A stretch of DNA of 64,000 nucleotides, from the NCBI GenBank assembly GCA_947846985.1, contig CANTUZ010000011.1, positions 13,752,096 to 13,816,095 on the forward strand, given 5' to 3'. Origin of the DNA: Fratercula arctica. Taxonomy: Eukaryota > Chordata > Aves > Charadriiformes > Alcidae. The stretch's first letter is position 1, and the number at the start of each line of letters is the position of its first letter. Below the pieces are notes generated by a model. That model saw nothing but the letters and a program-made list of their open reading frames with translations. It was not told where the DNA came from and did not search any database. This document shows, one piece after another, positions 1 to 16,605 of the stretch. The position numbers and the translations under genes were made by a program.

Positions 1-181
1 AGGCCACATCAGCCATGTGCTGCACAGCACAACTCTTCTGTAACCATCGACCACCCATGATATATCTGCGCTATTATCAAAATGGTTCAGGGGTAGTCTG
101 GCTGACCTTGGCTTGACATCTATATGAAATAAATTGAATGGAGTCAGTTTAACAATATTTACACATTTACTCAAATATTAG

Positions 182-1553
<1,372 letters not shown>

Positions 1554-1619
1554 GTAGGTGTGTTCTGTGGCACAACATGGTCCAGATGCAGAAAATGCCG
1601 AGAAGGCAGTCACACACAC

Positions 1620-1806
1620 GCAGAATCACAGAATGGTTTAGGTTGGAAAGGACCTTAAAGATCATCTCATTCCAACCCCCTGTCATGGGCAGGGACACCT
1701 CCCACTAGGCCAGGTTGCTCAAAGCGTCATCCAACCTGGCCTTGAACACCTCCAGGGATGGGGCATCCATAACCTCCCTGGGCAACCTGTTCCAGTCCTG
1801 TCAGAC
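1620..1806 (-). mobile_element. CR1 LINE 3' fragment
   Basis: It starts with the reverse complement of the CR1 3' end (GAATCACAGAATGGTTTAGG) and continues through the typical CTTGAACACCTCCAGGGATG and GGGCAACCTGTTCCAG blocks. It lies in intron 17 of the degenerating MYH copy. Confidence 0.9.
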
Positions 1807-2336
1807 CTGGCTGCGCTAGTTCACCATTCCCACTTTCTCTGTTGCTATAACATACTGTGGAAAGTTACCTTTGGGATCCGGTAAAGGTCAATTTGAATTG
1901 TGCTTTGCTGAGGCAGTCCAATGAGATGATGGTGGAGAAGGGAATCCATGTGCTTTGATCAGGTTGCACAGTTTCAAGAGAGCCCAAAGGCTGTCTTGAC
2001 TTTGACCTTTGGTGCTCACAGCATCCTTCCCTTAGTTGGTTGTAATTGGCTTCTTCCAGGATGTGTCTTTCTGAGTACAGGGCATTGTATGGCAACCAGT
2101 GCCTTGCGGTCGGTGTGGACAACACAAATTACACATTGCAGCCCCTTGATGCTGCTGTGACATATCTATATCCTGGGGCCAGGTGCAGGCTCAGCCCTTC
2201 CTGGCAGGATGAGGAGTGCAGCATCCACCTGGCTGTGACGTGGGCCTTATTCATTATGCATGTCATTATTGCATAGGATGATTCAAGAAATGCAGTGTTA
2301 ACAAAACCTATACTGCAGAGCAGGTGACTTCTGATG

Positions 2337-2862
2337 TCATAGAATCGCCTGAGTTGGAAGGGACCTTTCAGATCATCTAGTCCAACCATCAACCTAACTC
2401 TGACAAAAACCATCCCTAAACCATATCTCTAAGCACTATGTCTACCTGTCTTTTAAATATCTCCAGGGATGGAGCCTCAACCCCTTCCCTGTGCAGCCTG
2501 TTCCAATGCTTAATAACCCTTTCAGTGTAAAAATTGTTCCTAATTTCCAACCTAAACCTCCCCTGGTGCAACTTGAGGCCGTTTCCTCCTGTCCCGTCAC
2601 CTGTTCCTTGGGAGAAGAGACTGACCCCCCCTGGCTACAGCCTCCTTTCAGGGAGCTGTAGAGAGTGAGAAGGTCTCCCCTCAGCCTCCTTTTCTCCAGG
2701 CTGAACACCCCCAGCTCCCTCAGCCGCTCCTCACAAGACTTGTGCTCCAGACCCCTGACCAGCTCCGTTGCCCTTCTCTAGACACGCTCCAACCCCTCAA
2801 TGTCTTTTTTCTGGTGAGGGGTCCAAAACTGGACACAGGACTCGAGGTGGGGTTTGTGGCTC
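2337..2862 (-). mobile_element. CR1 LINE 3' fragment, about 525 bp
   Basis: Begins with TCATAGAATCGCCTGAGTTG and runs through the CR1 3' UTR into the end of the reading frame (reverse of AGCCTGGAGAAAAGGAGGCT and of the TGTCCAGTTTTGGACC block). Second CR1 in the same intron, same orientation as the first. Confidence 0.92.
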
Positions 2863-3229
2863 AATTCTCTTTTAAATATACATAGCTAATATATCTAAAT
2901 AATAAAAACAACAGTTCAACCCATTCATTCATTTGATCAAGAAAGACAAGATATTGGTATCCTGGAATATTGTTCATTTTCTTCCATCCTCATGCTGTTT
3001 AATAGCTCTTATTATTAGTTTCTAACCACTAAGGTCATTTTAAAACTGGAGGAAAGTTGTATCCATTGTTAGTAGCTATTTACTTTGCTGATGCCTACAC
3101 AGGATTGTAGAATATTCACCAGAGGGAAAAACTTCTGCATTTTTTTTTAATCAGAGTCAAATCATACTGAGAATATTTGCATTATGTCTTGAAGTAATAT
3201 AGAGATTGCAGATGATTTCTTTTTTACAG

Positions 3230-5374
3230 GAAAATCTAAATAAGTTGATGTCCAACTTGCGAACAACTCATCCTCATTTTGTGCGTTGTATCATTCCCAA
3301 CGAAACAAAGACCCCAGGTAATTTGTAAAACATGGAGTAGAAATTGGCAGAATGACCAATTGACCAATGCTAGAAAAATCAATATATCCCTGCGTTGCAC
3401 TGTCATAGGCCTGATGGATCACAAGCTTGTTCTGCACCAGCTGAGATGTAATGGTGTTCTGGAAGGCATTCGAATCTGCAGGAAAGGATTTCCTAACAAG
3501 ATATTATATGGGGATTTTAAGCAAAGGTCTGTAATAACATTTGTGTGTTTGTGTCGAGCCCAATTCATTTGAGAGAAAAGCCTTGCTAAACAAGTCAATG
3601 ATATAGTTCTTAGGAAAAGACTATTTTAATATTTAACAACTATGGAAAGTATGAAGACATCTCTAATAGCAGGGTCTGTGTGGGCAGTGCCCACCCAAAC
3701 AACTTCCTGAATATCATATGCCAAAACATATTTTCACTTCATTCATGCTCATGTGATTGTTTGGATATTCTTTGCTTAAATTCTCAAATTTGACACAAGC
3801 ATGCTTCAGCAAAAATATGGAGGGTGGTCTGTACTGCATCCTGTATTAAACCATTATCTAGTAGAAGTTTGAAGAATGTTGTTTAAATAATTCTAACTAT
3901 AATAGTTTTACTGAAAGGAAATTGTGTTAAAAGTGACACCACTTTTCTGATGAAATTACAAGCTTGACTGGTAAATGTACCTACATTAACAAAAGAAGCT
4001 TCATCGGGACATCTAAATTGGTTCCATGTGGCACTCTGATTTTGTACAGGGCTCACATTTCTGCAGCACCTTAGCTACGTTATTTTATAGATTAAAAAAA
4101 ACCCAAAGAACTTTAACTCAGGAACTGCCATGCAAATAGGACATTTGCAAAGGGTTGCTAAATTTAGCTGGGGTAATCTGCTTGCTGTATTTGAACAAAG
4201 GCAAATGTAGAGTCAGATCTCTAAGAACAAAGAAAGTACAGCACACTTACAGCACTGAAGGGGGTATCCTGGGGAGCCGGGACATTGAAAATGGTAGCAG
4301 TGGCATTTTGGGTGCTCACTGAAGAAGAGTTCCCAAGGCAGTGATGTTTGTGGGCAGATCTGTATATGGGTAAAGAGAGGCATGCTGAAAAGCATAGGGG
4401 GTGGAATAATCTCTCAATGTAGGATTAGGAAGTATACATTGCTAGATACTATGTCTAACGCTGGTTTACATACTTCAGGAGGAGTGCGAGAAGCTGGATA
4501 TGGTTCAAAGAGCTACAGGACAAATGTGAACTCAAGTGCAGTGAGAGAGTTAAATCAAACTATTTGACTCATGAAACTGCATGTTAACAGATGATTTATT
4601 TGTGGTGTAGAGAACCTACAGGTGTAAAGATTTCTCAATATACAGGAAACTGTTATCAAAAAGACAGAATCAAAGCAGAAGCCCAAGGGTGGGACCTAAA
4701 AAAGGATGTTGTCAAGGTAGAAGTGAAGTATACCTTTCCTACAGTGAGAGTGAATAGCTTACCTGGGACACTCTAAAGGTTTGAAGGCATCAAATAAGAT
4801 TGAAATTTCTTTTTTAAAAACATGTGTACTAGATTAATGACAAAATGGGGGCTGGATGAACAAGGGACTGGGAGGACTGTGTACCTGTGTTGTACAGGAG
4901 GTCAGATTAGATACTTGCAGCAGTCCCCCTATTCTTAAAATCCATTAATTTTTTGAATTTACAGCTAACCCAGTGAGCTGCCCCACTAGATTAGTGTAAA
5001 TGACTGTGACATAGATGAGCAGAGTCTCTCAGGTCTGCAGAACAGACCATCCATGCCCTCAGTCTCAGTGAGGGCTGTAACACGTGCTGGGAACCTACTG
5101 AACTGCCCTGCTTACTGTTTGCTATTTAAGGCTGGAGGTGTGAGTCAGACTCACCCTAACTCCGTGTCTTCAAAGTGATAGCTGCACTTGTAGCATCCTG
5201 TGCACTGAAATGATACCAGCAGTTGAGCTTTTTTCCCTTTATTTTGTCAGATACCGCCTTCTGAACACCAGTGTCATTCCAGAAGGACAGTTTATTGATA
5301 GCAAGAAGGCATGTGAAGAGCTGCTGTCTTCCATTAAGATAGATCATGCTCAGTACAAACTTGGACACACTAAG
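3230..5374 (+). pseudogene. Degenerating MYH copy, exons 18-20 equivalents (reactive-thiol helix, converter start)
   Basis: Exons are 3230-3317 (88 nt), 3409-3526 (118) and 5251-5374 (124), all of family length with good splice signals. Both thiol cysteines ([17 protein letters not shown]) remain. The preceding intron (1554-3229) contains two minus-oriented CR1 pieces. The intron 3527-5250 (1.7 kb) contains a probable ancient LINE/SINE tail near 4835-4945 and nothing else I can name. Confidence 0.87.
4835..4945 (+). repeat. Probable ancient LINE/SINE tail
   Basis: Contains GGAGGTCAGATTAGATACTTGCAGCAGTCCC followed by a TCTTAAAATCCATTAATT-like end, which resembles the degraded 3' tail shared by old CR1-type LINEs and their SINEs in sauropsids. 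Too diverged to assign to a family by eye. Confidence 0.35.
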
Positions 5375-5465
5375 GTAAACATTACATTTTTCCACACAAT
5401 GAATAATCATTCATTGCATTAAAATATAAGCCTGGCAATGACTGATCTCTGATCTTTGATTGCAG

Positions 5466-5932
5466 GTGTTCTTCAAGGCAGGTTTGCTAGGTGTCCTGGA
5501 GGAGATGCGAGATGATTGCTTAGGACAACTGATCACGCAGACACAGGCTTTATGCAGGGGATACCTCAGGAGGCTTGAACTGAAAAGAATGTTAGACCAA
5601 AGGTGGGTGTCTTCTGCGAGGTCTGGTTTCCCAAAGCTGTGCTTTTTTCATAGTACTGATGGATCACTGGTTTCAGGGAGTCCATCTTCTGCATCCAGTA
5701 CAACATTCGTGCATTCATGAATGTCAAGCACTGGCCCTGGATGAAGTTGTACTTCAAGATAAAACCCCTCTTAAAAAGTGTGGAAACTGAGAAAGAAATG
5801 GCCACGATGAAGGAAGAGTTTCAGAGAATGAAAGAAGAACTGGCTAAATCAGAAATCAAGAGGAAAGAACTGGAAGAAAAAATGGTGACTCTGGTGCAAG
5901 AGAAAAAGGACCTGCAGCTGCAAGTACAGACT
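5466..5932 (+). pseudogene. Degenerating MYH copy, exons 21-22 equivalents (lever arm and head-rod junction)
   Basis: Exons are 5466-5602 (137 nt) and 5677-5932 (256). The first IQ segment is altered ([20 protein letters not shown]), losing the RTQARCRGF pattern of the intact gene. The second segment ([20 protein letters not shown]) is unchanged. The invariant proline in KIKPLL is kept. Confidence 0.87.
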
Positions 5933-6089
5933 GTACGTAATTTAAAATCATCCTTGGCTTGTCAGGTTACATCAGTTTTGTCTGAGTGTTCTGTTATTTT
6001 GTGTTCCAATTGCATAATGAGCAGGTGATTTCTGCAAGTGTCAGTTCCAATGTGTGACAATGAAACACATTTCTGTGTTCTGTAAAAAG

Positions 6090-9000
6090 GAAAATTTGGC
6101 TGATGCTGAAGAAAGATATGACCAGCTGATCAAAGCAAAATTCCAGCTGGAAGCAAGAATAAAGGAGGTAATGGAAAAACTGGAGGATGAAGAGAAGATA
6201 AATGCTGATCTGGCAGCCAGAAAGAGGAAACTGGAGGATGAGTGCTCTGAGCTGAAGAAAGATATTGATGACCTTGAGTTAACATTGGCCAAGTCTGAAA
6301 AGGAAAAGCATGCCACGGAAAACAAGGTAGTTTTATTTTTGCTATTTGCATGTTTAATAATAGTTACCCTGTCTATATATAGGATGTAAAGGTGCAGTCA
6401 ACTTGAACAATAATACGATGTTGTATAAGGAAATCTATGGGCCTGGTGTTAAATTTGTTCACCTCTATTGTGCAGGAAAACCAGCCCATAAGCATACAAA
6501 ATGCATTAAAAATGAAAGTTCAGAATTGCCTTCTGGCTTTAGAAGGGCTGATACATAAGCAGAGATATTCTATAGTTTGATCATATAATGGAAGTAATTA
6601 AGTCTCTTTGGTAGTCTAGCAACATGTTTATTATTTTTGTGTGATCACTAACCTATACAAAAGCCAAAATTATTAGAGACCTTCAAGTATTTTGCCTTAA
6701 AATAGGTTAAAAATCTAACTGAAGAAATGGCAGGTTTGGATGAGACTATTGTGAAGTTAGTCAAGGAGAAGAAGGCCCTGCAAGAAGCCCACCAGCAGGC
6801 ACTGGATGGCCTGCAAATTGAGGAGGACAAAGTTAATACCCTCACCAAAGCCAGGATCAAGCTGGAACAACAAGTGAACCATGTGAGCATGGTCAACATG
6901 AAGAAAAGGGGCAGATTCTTCAGTTGTTCCATCAGTCGTCTTTATATATTTTTATGTTACAGGCTGAAGGATCTTTAGAACAGGAAAGAAAAATTTGTAT
7001 GGATCTTGAACAAGCAAAGAGAAAGCTTGAGGGAGACTTGAAACTTGCGCAGGAAACCATAGTGGATCTGGAGAATGATAAACAACATTTAGATGAAAAA
7101 TTAAAGAAGTATGAGAAAAAAAATGGTGACAAATTTACTATTTGTTTTTAACTGGACATATTTTCTTTTTATTAAAAGAACATTTCCTTTACAGGAATGA
7201 TTTTGAATTTAACCAGATGCAAAATAAAATTGTGGAACAGCAGAGTTCACGTATTCAATTGCAGAAGAAGATCAGAGAACTGCAGGCAAGAGACTTTATG
7301 TAACTATTTCATTTTTACTGTTTGCTTGTTGAAAATGTAGAAGCATGAATAATGCTTGTCCACAGTTGGTCACTGATAAAATCTCTGACCCAGTCACAGC
7401 AATTACCTCGATAGGTTGTAATAATTTTCTCCCCACAATTGAAAGCCACGATCTAAAGTTAGTATGAGTTGATCGATAGGTCTTTTCTTGTTGGTAAGAC
7501 TTCACCTACAGTGGCAAAACACTGAAATTCAAAGGAACTTTGTTTTGCTTATAGTCCCCAAAACGATGGGATTGGTATTCTACTATGGCAATTATGCATT
7601 AACCTCAGCATTGAATTCTCTCTCCCCCTAAAGATTCCTGATATGCCATTTCCTCATTATTCAGGCCCGTGTTGCAGAGCTGGAAGAGGAAACCATGAGT
7701 GAGAAAGCAATGCGGGTAAAAGCAGAGAAACATTGTGATGAGCTGGCTAATGAACTTGAGGAAATCAGTGAAAGACTTGAGGAGGCTGGAGGAGCCACCA
7801 CTGCTCAAACTGAACTTAACAAAAAGCGTGAGGCAGAGTTTCAGAAGATGCGTCATGACCTCGAAGAGGCCACGCTGCAGCACGAAGCCACGGCTGCCGC
7901 CCTGCAGAAGAAGCACACGGACAGCACAGCTGAGCTTGGGGAGCAGATCGACAACCTGCAGCGAGTGAAGCAGAAGCTGGAGCAGGAGAATAGTGAGATG
8001 AAGATGCAGATTGACGACTTGGCCAGTAGTACAGCAACCATTACTAAGTCCAAGGTGTTTCTTTATAAGTGAAATACTTGAATTGGCAATATTTCTGTCT
8101 GGTGGGAATTTAATGCAATACAAGCATGCATACACAGATTCCACTTTCTTACTCTCTTTCAGGCTCATCTGGAAAAAATATACCACACACTGGAAGACCA
8201 GATGAGAGATATGAAAGGCAAATTTGAGGAAAACCAGAGAAGTATGAACGAGATGTTGATACAAAAAGCCCAGCTCCAGACAGAGTCTGATAAGGAAGGC
8301 ACAAAGATCTGCTGAGGGGGTACTTTTTCCCTTCAGTAGCAGAAAGACCCTCTAGTGTGTACCATGAATGAGACCTAATTGTTCCCAAGTGCATATTCTA
8401 CTTTCAGAGTCATTGGTACGGGCACAGACAACATTAGAAATAAATGAAAGGAAATGAGTTCATGAGTGACACTTTAGAGTTCATATGTCAATTGTAAGCA
8501 TTATTTGCTTAGGTAAATAATTCCCAGAATGATGTGACATAGCTTGCTGATTCCATTCAGGGGGACTAGGAATTTGGGACAGTCCCAAATGATTTGAGCA
8601 ACCTGTTAGAACTGCATTTTCTCCTCCAAGATTGCACACGTCCACTGTGTGTACAGTATCTGTGTATGTGCTACCCTCATGAAGCTTGGTGCTGCTCCCA
8701 CGCAGACTTCTTGGAACAGTGTGAGTGACAAGCATGAAAGGTCGTTGGTCTGATTGCCTGCAAGGTCGGACATCTCAAATTAAAATGCCACTGAACTGGC
8801 TTCGACTAACCTTCTGAATTCTAGGGATTTTACACAATAGTAGATCAGGCAGTGCTGACATGCACTATTCTAGCAGCTGATCCATAGGGTTATGCCTGCC
8901 ATGAAAACCCTTTTTAAGTGAATTTATATGAATTGATGTGAACAAACTCTATAGGCACATCTGTATGTGGACGCAGATGTAGGTACAAGGAAACAGCAGA

Positions 9001-10714
9001 CCAAAGAGGGCATAGCATGTGAAAGTCTCCCAAAATCTGGCAATCTCTGGAAGCTAGTGGTCCTGATGAATCCATAAGAACTGCCAAGGTCTGCCAAATC
9101 AGCCCAAGGCCGCTGGCAAACACCAGCATCAACAAGGGGGCTGTATGACTGGGGCCACATCCGGGAGGGTGGTGGCTGCCATATGCAAAGACTACAGGAT
9201 TATACATACGCCCTGATGAAAACAGGAGCCCCTGAGGCTGGGGTTGGCCTAACAGGTATTGCTCCTACTAGGGAGATACGTCTGAATGTGTGTGCGAGTG
9301 AGCTGTGAAGAAATGTGTGAATGTGCTGAGTTCAGAGTTGCCTGGCATTAAGAGTAACAGCCTGAGGCTAATAACTGCAGCAACTTAATTAGTAAAAGGT
9401 GTCCAAGTAAATACTGATTGTGATCTGTGACTCCCCCATCTCCATCCCTTTTCAGGGAAAAGGGAATTTACAACACCTTTTGATGGAGGAGCACACAGAT
9501 GTGGGAACACGCAGACCATAGCCAGATTCTTTCTTCTTTTCTTCTGAGTGATCTCTTTGAAGTGATCATGCTTGCAAGATGGTTCTGTAAATCTGACCAG
9601 TTTGTTGTAATGTCATTGTGCATAGTGCTCAAGGGCAATCTTAGAATGAAATTGAAAGCTTGAGAAAAAAAAAATCTAAAATGGCTCAGGAAAAGGCTGA
9701 AAAAGATGATATTGTGGGGCTGCAAGAAGTCCCAAGAATTCTAGAGATGACAGCATGGACTATAGGCACCTCTCCAAGAAAGTAGAGAAGTGTTACTTCA
9801 GCCCACAGGACAGAGAGTGATGTAGAATAAATGTTTTCCAGTTATTGTAAAGCTTATGAACTGAAATTTTAGGATATACCTAAAATGAATAGGATGGATA
9901 GAGAAAGGAGAGGTCAAGTAAATACTGGTAGCAGGGGTAGGAAAGCAGAAGAAATTACTAAACCTGTGCAAATTGGTGGAGAGTATTAAAGTGTTTAGTG
10001 GAAGATATGGTAAAACGGAATGGGAAGAAAGCGCAGAATAAGCTAGAAAGGGTGATACAACTTGAAGAAACACATCTTGACCTGGAGACAGGATTGCCAG
10101 TTTCCCTAATCTTTTAAAAAAGGTTGTCAGTATAGAAGAAATTTAGAAGGTATAACAAACAAGAAAGGAAAGAGAAAGGAAGGTTTGAAACTAAGAAAAT
10201 AAGTGCTATGCACTTAAGTAGTTAAAGCTGAGAAAATTGTGGGTTAAGCACGTGTATATGGAAGCCTGAATGAACAGTAAAACTCAGGATTAAAGCAGAA
10301 TAGGAGTAATGTTTAAGGATGTAGAATAGATAAATGTGGGAGAAGACATATCTGTCTCATAATTTCATTACCAAACCCTGCATTACGCTAAGAGTAAAGA
10401 TGACATGGTAAAAAATGTACATGCAAAGAGAATGGTAAAATAAGAATGGTAAAAGTATATACGTAAAGGTAACAACTGATAAGGTAAACAACGTTGTGTG
10501 ATTCCACTTGTTTGTTACTGAGTATTATTTATATCTGCATGTTTTCAGGATGCTTAATCTGGACAGTACTGGAAACTTGTCTTCTCTTGTCACAGGTGAA
10601 CTAAGCCGTCAACTCCAAGAGAAAGAAACCATGACGTTGCAACTGTCCAGAAGCAAGCAGGCAGTTACACAGCAAATAGAAGAACTTAAAAGGCAGCTAG
10701 AGGAAGAGATCAAG
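6090..10714 (+). pseudogene. Degenerating MYH copy, exons 23-29 equivalents (subfragment 2), with short exon 23 and broken donor after exon 28
   Basis: Exons are 6090-6326 (237 nt), 6706-6882 (177), 6963-7108 (146), 7195-7285 (91), 7665-8054 (390), 8163-8289 (127) and 10596-10714 (119). The exon-23 equivalent is two codons shorter than family length, beginning ENLADAEER after a purine-rich TAAAAAG acceptor. The 91-nt exon has a GC donor (GCAAGA). At 8290 the expected GT is AT (TCTG|ATAAGG). Without splicing there, translation stops at TGA 8313-8315. The following intron (8290-10595, 2.3 kb) contains nothing I could identify. Smaller introns 6327-6705 and 7286-7664 are also blank. Confidence 0.84.
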
Positions 10715-11206
10715 GTAGTGCTAACTGCTGAGAATGTATCAGGGCCTCAGTTCATTTAAGAAACACTTTTGAAACTTTGTAAGTATTGTTGCCTACAGTC
10801 TAACACAATAAAATTACTACTGGGCAGAATGTGTACAGTGAGCGCTGTGTTTAAGTGCTTTGCTAATGAGGTCTCTGACACATTATAAGTGGTTTCACTT
10901 TTGGTTAATTTTTTCACGTGCTTTTTAACTTTGAAACCTTGGTCTATGTGATTTCTTTCGTTTCTGTAGTCCCAGGGAAGAAAAGCTGCAGCATATGCCA
11001 AGGTGAGAGCATCACTCTTAGTCTTTTCTAGTGGCAGAGCTGAGAAAAGTTGGATGCAGCTGAAGATAGCTGCCTGAACTTTTATAAACCTCTGGCCCTT
11101 TGTCTTCTGCCCAAGCTTCAGTGACCATATTTTTAGTGTGCAAGGTCATGGGGTCATCTGCTGGCCATACCTAACATAAATACATGCTATTGTGGGTAAT
11201 TTTTAG

Positions 11207-16096
<4,890 letters not shown>

Positions 16097-16224
16097 GTAA
16101 GCCTTTATTGCAGGAGGCAGGTGTGCAAGTTTGTACTGTTTGCTCAACAAGTCAAGCAGTAGATTTGTGCCTTGCAGATGGGTATAGCGATCACTCAGAA
16201 AGAACAGTTCTGCAAGGAAGGGAT

Positions 16225-16605
16225 TTCGAAGAGAGACTTGAGACGATTGGGGTTCTTCAGCCTGGAGAAGAGAAGGCATCCAAGAGACCTTATTCTGGCC
16301 TTTCAATAGGCCTGTAGTGACAGGACAAAGAGCAATGGTTTTAAACTGAAAGAAGGTGGGTTTAGATTGGACATAAGGAAGAAATATTTTATGATGAGGG
16401 CGGTGAGACATTGGAACAGGTTGCCCAGAGAAGTTGTGGACACCCCATCACTGAAGGTGTTCAAGCTCAGGTTGGACAGGACTTTGGGCAACCTGATCAA
16501 GTGAAAGAAGTTCCTGTCCATGACAGGGGTTTTGGACTAAATGATCTTTGAAGGTCCCTTCCAGCTCAAACCATTCTGTGATACTATGATTCTGTGACTC
16601 TGGCA
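16225..16605 (+). mobile_element. CR1 LINE 3' end just after the last MYH exon found
   Basis: Plus-oriented CR1 from the TTCAGCCTGGAGAAGAGAAG block through TGGAACAGGTTGCCCAGAGA to the terminal ATTCTGTGATACTATGATTC repeats near 16600. It begins about 130 nt after the GTAAGC donor that should lead to the missing terminal MYH exon. Confidence 0.92.

Noticed and set aside
7605..8264. 219-residue minus-strand frame
   Set aside because: It is the shadow of rod exons 27 and 28 of the decaying MYH copy and has no homology of its own.
10960..11003. Possible extra exon (CCCAG to CCAAG|GTGAGA) between rod exons 29 and 30 of the decaying copy
   Set aside because: MYH genes have no exon there, and the flanking exons already join in phase.
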